A stretch of DNA of 6,054 nt from Acidobacteriota bacterium. GTDB taxonomy: Bacteria; Acidobacteriota; Terriglobia; UBA7540. The notes under the pieces are model-generated. The model was given only the letters and a program-made list of their open reading frames with translations. It did not search any database and had not been told where the DNA came from. Location of the stretch: assembly GCA_021789565.1 (NCBI GenBank), contig JAJYJL010000570.1, positions 1 through 6,054 of the forward strand, written 5' to 3'. Made by a program: the position numbers and the translations under genes. This document shows, piece by piece, positions 1-5,110 of this stretch (position 1 is its first letter; each line of letters begins with the position of its first letter).

Positions 1-497
1 GGCAGAAACCAGAAAGGAATCATCGCCGGGAAGTTGAAGGGTGTGATGGCGGCCACCACGCCAACCGGCTGCCGGACCATGGTTTCATCAATTCCCCGCG
101 CCACGTCTTCCAGGTTGTAACCCTGCATCAGCGTGGGAATTCCGCAGCCGACCTCGACGTTTTCGACAGCGCGCCGCAGTTCGCCGCGCGATTCGGCAAG
201 CGTTTTTCCGTTTTCAATGGTAATGGTGCGGGCGATTTCTTCGAAATGGTCTTCGAGGACCTGCTTCAGCTTGAAGAGGTACTGGATGCGGTCTTCGGGC
301 GGGGTACGGCGCCATTCAGGGAAAGCCTGTCTGGCGGCCTGTACAGCGCGGTCAACGTCATCCGCAGCGGCCAGCGGCACGCGCCCGAGCAGGTCGCCGG
401 TCGCCGGATTCATGACATCCTGATAGTCGCTGGATTTCGACCGCTGCCACTGGCCGTTGATGTAGATCTGCAGCTCCTGGATCGTATGTGCTGTCAA
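1..497 (-). CDS. mmsA: Methylmalonate-semialdehyde dehydrogenase (CoA-acylating), ALDH6-type, N-terminal part
   Basis: This gene is partial: 165 codons plus two bases are visible and the 3' end lies beyond the left edge. Family members oxidise methylmalonate or malonate semialdehyde to propionyl- or acetyl-CoA with NAD+ and CoA, in valine or inositol breakdown, in the cytoplasm. The translation shows IYINGQW (residues 11-17), [11 protein letters not shown] (30-40), ENGKT (95-99), then [13 protein letters not shown] (126-138) and [19 protein letters not shown] (145-163). The last block is the family signature; Asn155 in PFNFP is the conserved oxyanion-hole Asn. The catalytic Cys and most of the cofactor fold are outside the window. 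The start is a TTG at 497-495. The frame has no ATG or GTG between the upstream in-frame TAA (566-564) and this point, and GAAGG stands 7 bases before the TTG. It lies on the same strand as gnd and DUF2442 but is separated from them by the repeat element, so it probably has its own promoter. The aldehyde dehydrogenase call is very safe; the substrate is less so, since ALDH6 relatives vary. Confidence 0.88.
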   Translation of the reverse strand, partial: MTAHTIQELQIYINGQWQRSKSSDYQDVMNPATGDLLGRVPLAAADDVDRAVQAARQAFPEWRRTPPEDRIQYLFKLKQVLEDHFEEIARTITIENGKTLAESRGELRRAVENVEVGCGIPTLMQGYNLEDVARGIDETMVRQPVGVVAAITPFNFPAMIPFWFL

Positions 498-504
498 CTG
501 GAAA

Positions 505-509
505 CCTTC
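505..509 (-). promoter_or_regulatory. Ribosome binding site deciding the TTG start of the aldehyde dehydrogenase
   Basis: GAAGG is followed by a 7-base spacer (TTTCCAG) and then TTG. It is the only plausible initiation signal in this open frame, which otherwise reaches an in-frame TAA at 566-564 without an ATG or GTG. The conserved N-terminal block (IYINGQW) begins 10 codons downstream, as expected for the family. Confidence 0.55.
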
Positions 510-561
510 ACGGCAGACGTTCTGCTTTGGAGTTTGGTCAGAGCAATTCGGGATGCAAATT

Positions 562-791
562 GCTTAGCCTGAAATATTCACGATGTAACAAACCTCAGGG
601 AAGGGGCACGACTTTAGTCGTGCCGCCGGAACATCTTGACCGCCATTGGGGCTTCAGCCCCTGAATAGCACGGTCACCGCGCCGGAACTAACAGCGGCTA
701 AAGCCGCCTCACTGGGGCGCATTGACGGCACGACTAAAGTCGTGCCCTTTCACGCCCAAGTCCACTCGTTCATGAATATTCCGGGTTGGGC
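562..791. repeat. Nested inverted-repeat (MITE/REP-like) intergenic element
   Basis: This occupies most of the gene-free stretch 498-816. The outer arms are 562-583 (read on the minus strand) and 770-791 (read on the plus strand). Over 22 bases they agree at 16, and all six differences are transitions. The shared core is TGAATATT. Inside them lies a much better conserved inverted pair (601-625 and 726-750), and two further short palindromes occupy the centre. No open frame here resembles a protein, and I see no target-site duplication. This architecture fits a non-autonomous repeat of the MITE or REP/BIME type, usually mobilised in trans by a transposase encoded elsewhere. It could also be a run of independent palindromes. 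Exact ends are uncertain because the outer arms are imperfect. Confidence 0.55.
601..750. repeat. Palindrome cluster: four hairpins, outer pair inverted copies
   Basis: Four perfect or near-perfect hairpins are visible. (1) 605-624, GGCACGAC / GTCGTGCC around TTTA. (2) 648-661, GGGGCT / AGCCCC around TC. (3) 694-707, GCGGCT / AGCCGC around AA. (4) 727-746, the same stem as the first, around TAAA. Copies 601-625 and 726-750 are reverse complements with one mismatch in 25, so the block could fold as four small hairpins or one long stem. GCCGGAAC also recurs directly (near 625-632 and 681-688). None of the stems is followed by a U-tract on the minus strand, the direction in which the flanking genes are read. 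They are therefore not classical intrinsic terminators, though they may slow polymerase or stabilise mRNA ends. Confidence 0.8.
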
Positions 792-816
792 GGACCGCTG
801 TTGTCCGAACGATTCA

Positions 817-1089
817 TCACACCTTGCTGACCGTCTTGCGTGGAGCCGGCGCGCCTCGGAGCAAACCCTCGGGGCTCAGGTCCTCGTCAATATCCGGCCA
901 GTGAATGCCGTAACCGGCGGCCGAAAGTTGCCAGTTGTGTCTCTGCGCAGGCGAGGCTTTCAGGAGCCTTGGATACCACACCAGCGGCACGCTGATCGTC
1001 CGGCCATCCATCAATGTTACGGACAATTCGTCTTCGGTAAAGCGTACCGCGGCAACCCGTTCGTCAGCGTTCGTCGCCAAAATACCCAT
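817..1089 (-). CDS. DUF2442 domain protein
   Basis: A complete 90-residue protein, the usual size for a stand-alone DUF2442 protein. The pattern is characteristic: RVAAVRFTEDELSVTLMDGR (residues 11-30, beta strands), the SVPLVWYPRLL block (33-43), then GYGIHWPDIDEDLS (59-72) and the terminal EGLLRG (74-79). There is no signal peptide or membrane segment, so it is expected to be cytoplasmic. The molecular function is not established. DUF2442 genes are often found directly after a DUF4160 gene, and such pairs have been suspected of being toxin-antitoxin-like, which is unproven. Here the DUF4160 partner is only a 5'-truncated remnant, so this gene is probably an orphan. The ATG at 1089 is supported by GGAGG (1100-1096) with a 6-base spacer, lying inside the remnant. 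Transcription may come from gnd upstream on the same strand. Confidence 0.85.
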   Translation of the reverse strand: MGILATNADERVAAVRFTEDELSVTLMDGRTISVPLVWYPRLLKASPAQRHNWQLSAAGYGIHWPDIDEDLSPEGLLRGAPAPRKTVSKV

Positions 1090-1219
1090 GCCAAGCCTCC
1101 AGCACTTCGCTCTGGCGCCCTTCCACCATGCTCAAAATCTTGCGCAATTCGACCGCGCTAAATCCCAGATTACGCGCCAGGCTGACGGGTTGCAACCAGA
1201 ACTTGGCCGAAAATTTCTC
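1064..1219 (-). pseudogene. 5'-truncated DUF4160 remnant
   Basis: Reading on from the base after the gnd stop codon, the same frame stays open for 51 codons to a TGA at 1066-1064. It translates to EKFSAKFWLQPVSLARN (residues 1-17), followed by LGFSAVELRKI and SEVLEAWHGYFG. This matches, from memory of the family, the C-terminal half of DUF4160 proteins (AKFWLxPVxLA ... ELRxI ... LLEAWxxYF). The N-terminal half, with its usual PPHxHV motif, is missing: that position is occupied by the 3' end of gnd. No ATG with a ribosome site precedes the fragment. The 3' end overlaps the start of the DUF2442 gene by 26 bases in another frame, an arrangement typical of translationally coupled pairs. I infer a former DUF4160-DUF2442 operon whose first gene was cut by a deletion or rearrangement. 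Confidence 0.72.
1096..1100 (-). promoter_or_regulatory. Ribosome binding site of the DUF2442 gene
   Basis: GGAGG sits 6 bases before the ATG at 1089, within the codons of the DUF4160 remnant. Its survival is one reason to think the DUF2442 gene can still be translated after its partner decayed. Confidence 0.6.
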
Positions 1220-2626
1220 TTACTTTGCCCACTCGGTGTGGAATACCCCTTTTTTGTCCGTGCGGTGATAGGTATGGGCGCCGAAGCAGTCGCGCAACGC
1301 CTGCAGCAGATTGGCCGGAAGGCGCTCCTGCCGGTAACTGTCGATATAGCCCAGCGACGTGGAAAACGCCACACAGGGAGTCCCGACATGGATTGCCTCC
1401 TTCACTACGTCGCGCAGGGCAGCCGCATGCTTGTTGATGGTTGCGCTGAAGGTCGGCGCCAGCATCAGGTTTGCCAGGTTGGAATCCATGGCGAATGACT
1501 GTTGAATGTGGTCGAGCATTTTGGCGCGGATGATGCAGCCGCCCTTCCAGATGCGGGCGATCTCCGCGTAGTTCAGGTTGTATTGATATTCCCTGGAGGC
1601 CACACGAAGCTGCTCAAATCCCTGCGCGTAGCAGACCATCACGGCAACCCGGTACGCTTCACGCATATGAGTGAGAAAAGCGGTGAGGTCGCCTGAAAAA
1701 ACTTCTTTCGGACCGCTCAGGATGTCGGAGGCGGCGACGCGTTCCTCTTTTTGCCCGGAGAGGATGCGGGCTTCCACCGCGTAGGCAAGCGTCGGTACGG
1801 CGACTCCCAGGTCCATGGAATCCTGTGCCGTCCATTTGCCTGTGCCTTTCTGCTGGGCTTCGTCCACGATCAGGTCGACGAGCGGACGTCCGGTTTCGTC
1901 GTCCTTCTTGCCTAAAACCAGGGTGGTGATTTCCAGCAGGTAGGAGTTGAGGTCTGAGGCGTTCCACTCGGCGAAGATATCGTGGATCTCCGTTGTGGTC
2001 AGCCGGAGCACATTCTTGAGGATGTCATAGGTTTCACAGATGAGCTGCAGGATGCCGTACTCGATTCCGTTGTGGACCATCTTGACGTAATGCCCGGCGC
2101 CGCGCGGCCCGAGGTAGGTGCAGCAGGGGCCGTCCTTGGTCTGCGCGGCCATTTTGGTGAGCAAGGGCTCGAGGTGCCGGTAGGATTCTTCATGGCCGCC
2201 GGGCATCAGCGAGGGGCCGTGGAGCGCGCCTTCTTCGCCTCCGCTCACGCCCATTCCAAAGAAGCGCAGGCCGCCTGCCTCCAGCTCCTTCACGCGGCGT
2301 TCAGTGTCTTTGAAATAAGAATTGCCGCCGTCAATAACGATGTCTTCCTTGTCGAGACCTGGCGTCAGGTCTTTCAGGACAGCCTCGACGGCCTTGCCTG
2401 CCGGGACCATCAGCAGGATGCGCCGCGGCCTTTCGAGGGCCGCTACAAAGTCCTTCAGGGAGTTGGTGACGGTGATTTCCTTTCCTTCGACTTCCTTTGC
2501 AACCTTCCCGACTTTGTCCGCGTCGATATCAAACCCGGCTGCGGAGAAGCCCTTGCTCTCGGCGTTGAGGGCAAGATTCTTGCCCATGACCCCCAATCCC
2601 ACCACTCCAAGATGTCGTTTTTTCAT
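1220..2626 (-). CDS. gnd: 6-phosphogluconate dehydrogenase, decarboxylating
   Basis: Oxidatively decarboxylates 6-phosphogluconate to ribulose 5-phosphate and CO2, the last step of the oxidative pentose phosphate branch; cytoplasmic dimer. The 468 residues equal the length of the E. coli long-form enzyme, so the gene is complete. Visible features are the Rossmann glycine loop GLGVMG (residues 10-15), the substrate loop GVSGGEEGALHGPSLMPGG (126-144), and the catalytic segment GHYVKMVHNGIEYG (178-191) with Lys182 and Glu189. The tail FGAHTYHRTDKKGVFHTEW ends normally and includes His451, with Arg445 just before it, both contributed to the partner subunit's active site. One oddity: the end of the second beta strand reads FDID (Asp33-Ile34-Asp35), where NADP-dependent enzymes have Asn-Arg-Ser/Thr. 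An acidic residue there, with no Arg, usually favours NAD+. The ATG at 2626 follows AAGGAGG with a 5-base spacer. The gene is divergent from transketolase, and DUF2442 lies downstream on the same strand. Confidence 0.97.
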   Translation of the reverse strand: MKKRHLGVVGLGVMGKNLALNAESKGFSAAGFDIDADKVGKVAKEVEGKEITVTNSLKDFVAALERPRRILLMVPAGKAVEAVLKDLTPGLDKEDIVIDGGNSYFKDTERRVKELEAGGLRFFGMGVSGGEEGALHGPSLMPGGHEESYRHLEPLLTKMAAQTKDGPCCTYLGPRGAGHYVKMVHNGIEYGILQLICETYDILKNVLRLTTTEIHDIFAEWNASDLNSYLLEITTLVLGKKDDETGRPLVDLIVDEAQQKGTGKWTAQDSMDLGVAVPTLAYAVEARILSGQKEERVAASDILSGPKEVFSGDLTAFLTHMREAYRVAVMVCYAQGFEQLRVASREYQYNLNYAEIARIWKGGCIIRAKMLDHIQQSFAMDSNLANLMLAPTFSATINKHAAALRDVVKEAIHVGTPCVAFSTSLGYIDSYRQERLPANLLQALRDCFGAHTYHRTDKKGVFHTEWAK

Positions 2627-2631
2627 TGTTG

Positions 2632-2638
2632 CCTCCTT
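2632..2638 (-). promoter_or_regulatory. Strong ribosome binding site of gnd
   Basis: AAGGAGG, a near-complete Shine-Dalgarno sequence, stands 5 bases before the gnd ATG. It fixes the start at 2626 and implies efficient translation. Confidence 0.8.
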
Positions 2639-2680
2639 CCCGCTTTAGCAGTCCCGCCAATGAGCGAATTTTGGGGGGAT

Positions 2681-2707
2681 TCCTGGGACCCCAACCGTGG
2701 GTCCGGA
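2681..2707. promoter_or_regulatory. Hairpin in the predicted gnd leader
   Basis: GGACCC (2686-2691) pairs with GGGTCC (2699-2704) around a 7-base loop. TCC (2681-2683) and GGA (2705-2707) add three outer pairs across a two-base bulge. It lies about 55-80 bases upstream of the gnd ATG and upstream of the transketolase TATAAT. It could therefore be a leader stem for gnd mRNA or a protein-binding palindrome. No known riboswitch motif is recognisable. Confidence 0.35.
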
Positions 2708-2740
2708 GTCGAGATGCGCGATTTCGTCCCGCAAAAGGAA

Positions 2741-2746
2741 TATAAT
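2741..2746 (+). promoter_or_regulatory. Consensus -10 box upstream of transketolase
   Basis: A perfect TATAAT sits in a locally AT-rich patch of the 177-bp divergent gap between gnd and tkt. No good TTGACA is present at the proper spacing (the bases around 2717-2724 read CGCGATTT), so the promoter may be weak or activator-dependent. Transcription would begin near 2753-2754, giving a leader of about 50-125 bases depending on the tkt start. The complementary strand gives an overlapping TATTAT (2747-2742), a possible -10 for gnd, also without a clear -35. Confidence 0.5.
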
Positions 2747-2761
2747 ACACCCCTTGGGTGT
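2747..2761. promoter_or_regulatory. Operator-like inverted repeat at the predicted tkt transcription start
   Basis: ACACCC and GGGTGT form a perfect 6-bp inverted repeat around CTT, directly abutting the TATAAT. Its centre (2754) coincides with the expected transcription start. A dyad at +1 in a divergent promoter region is a usual place for a repressor site; as RNA it would be a small 5'-end hairpin. No regulator gene is visible in the window. Confidence 0.35.
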
Positions 2762-2803
2762 TACATTCTGGTCCCTCGCGCATCTTAATACATAGGTGCC
2801 GGC

Positions 2804-4924
2804 TTGAGCGAAATGCGTACTTCGCTTGTGAGGGGCCCAATTCACCTGTGCGCAAATCCAGGACAGGAGCGAATTGCTTTGGACGGACACACAGCAGCTC
2901 AAACTTCAAAAGATATCCGGAGCGGAGCAGAGCTGGACCTGCTTTCGATCAACACCATTCGCGGCCTGGCGATGGATGCCGTTCAAAAAGCGAATTCCGG
3001 CCACCCTGGAATGCCCATGGGCGCGGCTTCCATGGCCTACGTGCTTTGGACACGGCACTTGCGTTACGATCCGCTGAAACCGCGCTGGCCCAACCGCGAC
3101 CGCTTTATTCTCTCTGCAGGCCACGGCTGCATTCTTCTCTACAGCCTGCTTCATCTCACCGGCTATGACATGCCGCTGGATGAACTCAAACAGTTCCGGC
3201 AGTGGGGAAGTGAGACGCCGGGGCATCCGGAATACCACCTCGACCGGGGAATCGAGACTACGACGGGACCTCTTGGCCAGGGATTCGGCAACGGCGTCGG
3301 CATGGCCATCGCCGAGAAATACCTGTCGGCGCACTTCAACCGGCCCGGACACGAACTCATCAATTATAAAATTTATGCCATTGTCAGCGACGGCGACCTG
3401 ATGGAAGGCGTGGCGTCTGAAGCAGCCTCCCTGGCCGGCCACCTGGGCCTGAGCAACCTGGTCTATCTGTACGACGATAACCACATCTCCATCGAGGGCT
3501 CTACCCAGTTGGCCTTTACGGAAAGCCGCGCCAAGCGCTTTGAAGCCTATGGATGGTTCGTGCAGAGCATTGAAGATGGCAACGACCTGGAAGCGATCGA
3601 CAATGCGCTGAAAGCCGCGAAGGCCGAAAAAGAGCGCCCATCCATCATCATGGTGCGGACCCACATTGCCTATGGCAGCCCCAACAAGCATGACACGGCA
3701 GGCGCTCACGGCTCGCCGCTCGGCGAAGAAGAGGTGAAACTCTCGAAGGAAAATCTGGGAATACCGCTGGAGCCGAAGTTTTATATTCCGGACGACGTTC
3801 TTGCCCATTTTCGCAAAGCCATCGACCGGGGCGAGAAAGCCGAGACTGAATGGCAGGAACGCCTGAATGCTTATCGTAAAGCCTTCCCTGACCTTGCCGC
3901 CGAGTGGGAACGCTATGTGCGCGGCGAACTTTCGGACGGCTGGAAATCAAAGCTCCCGGCGTTCAAACCTTCCGACGGTGCGATAGCAACACGGAAAGCT
4001 TCCGAGGCTGTCCTGAATGCCATTGCCGGCAGCCTCCCCACGCTGATTGGCGGCTCGGCGGACCTTGCGCCCTCCACCAACACGCTGATCAAAAACGGAA
4101 CGGACTTTGAGAAAGGGAACTACGGCGGCCGAAACTTCCATTTTGGAGTGCGCGAACATGCCATGGGTTCCGCGCTGAATGGAATGGCCCTGAGCGGACT
4201 GATTCCCTATGGGGCCACGTTCATGATCTTTTCTGATTACATGCGTCCAACGCTCCGGCTTGCGGCATTGATGAAGATCCACTCGATTTTTGTTTATACC
4301 CACGACAGCATCTTCCTGGGCGAGGACGGCCCCACGCACCAGCCTATCGAGCAGATTCCGTCGCTGCGTGCCATCCCGAATTTGTCATTCATCCGCCCTG
4401 CTGATGCCAATGAAACTGCGGTGGCGTGGCGGGTGGCGATTGAAAGGAATGATGGCCCGGTGGCCCTGGCACTGACCCGGCAAAAGCTTCCGGTAATTGA
4501 CCGCGAAAAATACGCTTCCGCCGAAGGACTGGCGAAGGGAGCTTACATCCTTGCAGATTCCAAGGGCAAACGGCCGGACGTGGTCCTGATCGCATCCGGT
4601 TCGGAGGTTTCGGTGGCGCTGGATGCGTACGAAAAGCTGGTTGCTGAAGGCGTTGCCGCGCGCATGGTCAGCATGCCGTCGTGGGATTTGTTTGAGAAAC
4701 AGACACAGGATTACCGGGACGAGGTCCTGCCGCCGGCCACGACTGCGCGCCTGGCTGTCGAGGCGGCGGCTCCTTTTGGCTGGGAACGGTATATCGGTCT
4801 CAAAGGCGCCGTGATCGGCATGACGCGCTTTGGAGCGTCGGCGCCTTACAAGGTGCTGGCGGAGCAGTTTGGATTTACGGCGGACAACATCGTTCGCCGG
4901 GCGCATGAATTGCTGGGGCGTTAG
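2804..4924 (+). CDS. tkt: Transketolase
   Basis: Thiamine-diphosphate enzyme that moves two-carbon ketol units between sugar phosphates (xylulose 5-P with ribose 5-P or erythrose 4-P) in the non-oxidative pentose phosphate branch. The long reading has 706 residues. In it, SGHPGMPMG (65-73, His67) and the SAGHG His107 lie in the substrate and cofactor pocket, followed by GPLGQG (155-160). The thiamine/metal motif runs from SDGDLMEG (195-202, Asp196) to DDNHIS (224-229, Asn226). The pyrimidine domain has VREHAMG (449-455) with catalytic Glu451, and GEDGPTHQP (506-514) with His512. All key residues are present and the stop is TAG. The start is uncertain: TTG 2804 (AGGTG 5 bases upstream), ATG 2813 (no good ribosome site) or TTG 2879 (AGGAG 9 bases upstream, giving 681 residues and the usual short tail before the [10 protein letters not shown] block). 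Transaldolase follows 186 bases downstream on the same strand, so the two are probably co-regulated. Confidence 0.96.
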   Translation: MSEMRTSLVRGPIHLCANPGQERIALDGHTAAQTSKDIRSGAELDLLSINTIRGLAMDAVQKANSGHPGMPMGAASMAYVLWTRHLRYDPLKPRWPNRDRFILSAGHGCILLYSLLHLTGYDMPLDELKQFRQWGSETPGHPEYHLDRGIETTTGPLGQGFGNGVGMAIAEKYLSAHFNRPGHELINYKIYAIVSDGDLMEGVASEAASLAGHLGLSNLVYLYDDNHISIEGSTQLAFTESRAKRFEAYGWFVQSIEDGNDLEAIDNALKAAKAEKERPSIIMVRTHIAYGSPNKHDTAGAHGSPLGEEEVKLSKENLGIPLEPKFYIPDDVLAHFRKAIDRGEKAETEWQERLNAYRKAFPDLAAEWERYVRGELSDGWKSKLPAFKPSDGAIATRKASEAVLNAIAGSLPTLIGGSADLAPSTNTLIKNGTDFEKGNYGGRNFHFGVREHAMGSALNGMALSGLIPYGATFMIFSDYMRPTLRLAALMKIHSIFVYTHDSIFLGEDGPTHQPIEQIPSLRAIPNLSFIRPADANETAVAWRVAIERNDGPVALALTRQKLPVIDREKYASAEGLAKGAYILADSKGKRPDVVLIASGSEVSVALDAYEKLVAEGVAARMVSMPSWDLFEKQTQDYRDEVLPPATTARLAVEAAAPFGWERYIGLKGAVIGMTRFGASAPYKVLAEQFGFTADNIVRRAHELLGR

Positions 4925-5110
4925 GCTTTTTAATCGGGGCGGCGATTGGCCGTCCGCACGGGTATTTCTACAAGCCGGTCTCGGGCGGCAGGTTCTTGAT
5001 ATTTTCTGACCTTCCTGATGGCGGCTTCGAACGAGGCGATGCTGGCGCTAGATGAGAGAAACCCGAACCGCCGTTCGCCGGACGGAATTACGCAGAGGAG
5101 GTGGTCATTG
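4925..5110 (+). other. tkt-tal intergenic spacer with no recognised gene
   Basis: This 186-base spacer shows no T-tract terminator and no convincing promoter. An ATG at 5018 is in frame with the transaldolase and would add 31 residues, but it has no ribosome site and the added sequence is unlike the family N-terminus. A small hairpin (CGAAC 5064-5068 with GTTCG 5073-5077, loop CGCC) lies just before the tal ribosome site. Readthrough from tkt into tal is plausible. Confidence 0.5.
5096..5102 (+). promoter_or_regulatory. Strong ribosome binding site of the transaldolase gene
   Basis: AGGAGGT stands 8 bases before the ATG at 5111. It favours this start over the in-frame ATG at 5018, and over the TTG directly adjacent at 5108. 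Confidence 0.75.

Noticed and set aside
133..572. Overlapping plus-strand open frames opposite the aldehyde dehydrogenase
   Set aside because: The minus strand reads as a continuous, strongly conserved dehydrogenase N-terminus; the plus-strand products look like low-complexity shadows.
605..746. The 605-624 and 727-746 hairpins as rho-independent terminators for the leftward genes
   Set aside because: Neither stem is followed by a run of T on the minus strand; the only short T run (748-750) follows the plus-strand reading, where no gene ends.
791..807. CGGAC / GTCCG inverted repeat just past the DUF2442 stop, considered as its terminator
   Set aside because: It has only 5 bp of stem with a 7-base loop and no T-tract, so it is within what chance gives in GC-rich DNA.
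646..1498. Plus-strand open frames across the repeat element, DUF2442 and the end of gnd
   Set aside because: They run antisense to DUF2442, the DUF4160 remnant and gnd, and begin inside palindromic DNA; there is no protein similarity or ribosome site.
1982..2788. 268-codon plus-strand open frame across gnd and the divergent gap
   Set aside because: It is antisense to the conserved gnd reading frame, has no family resemblance and runs into the promoter region.
2906..3808. 300-codon open frame on the minus strand inside transketolase
   Set aside because: It is antisense to a gene with every transketolase motif intact; its translation shows no recognisable family and its openness follows from the GC-rich codon use of tkt.
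5018..5110. N-terminal extension of transaldolase from ATG 5018
   Set aside because: It is in frame but has no ribosome site, whereas AGGAGGT is correctly placed for the ATG at 5111 and the family N-terminus starts there.
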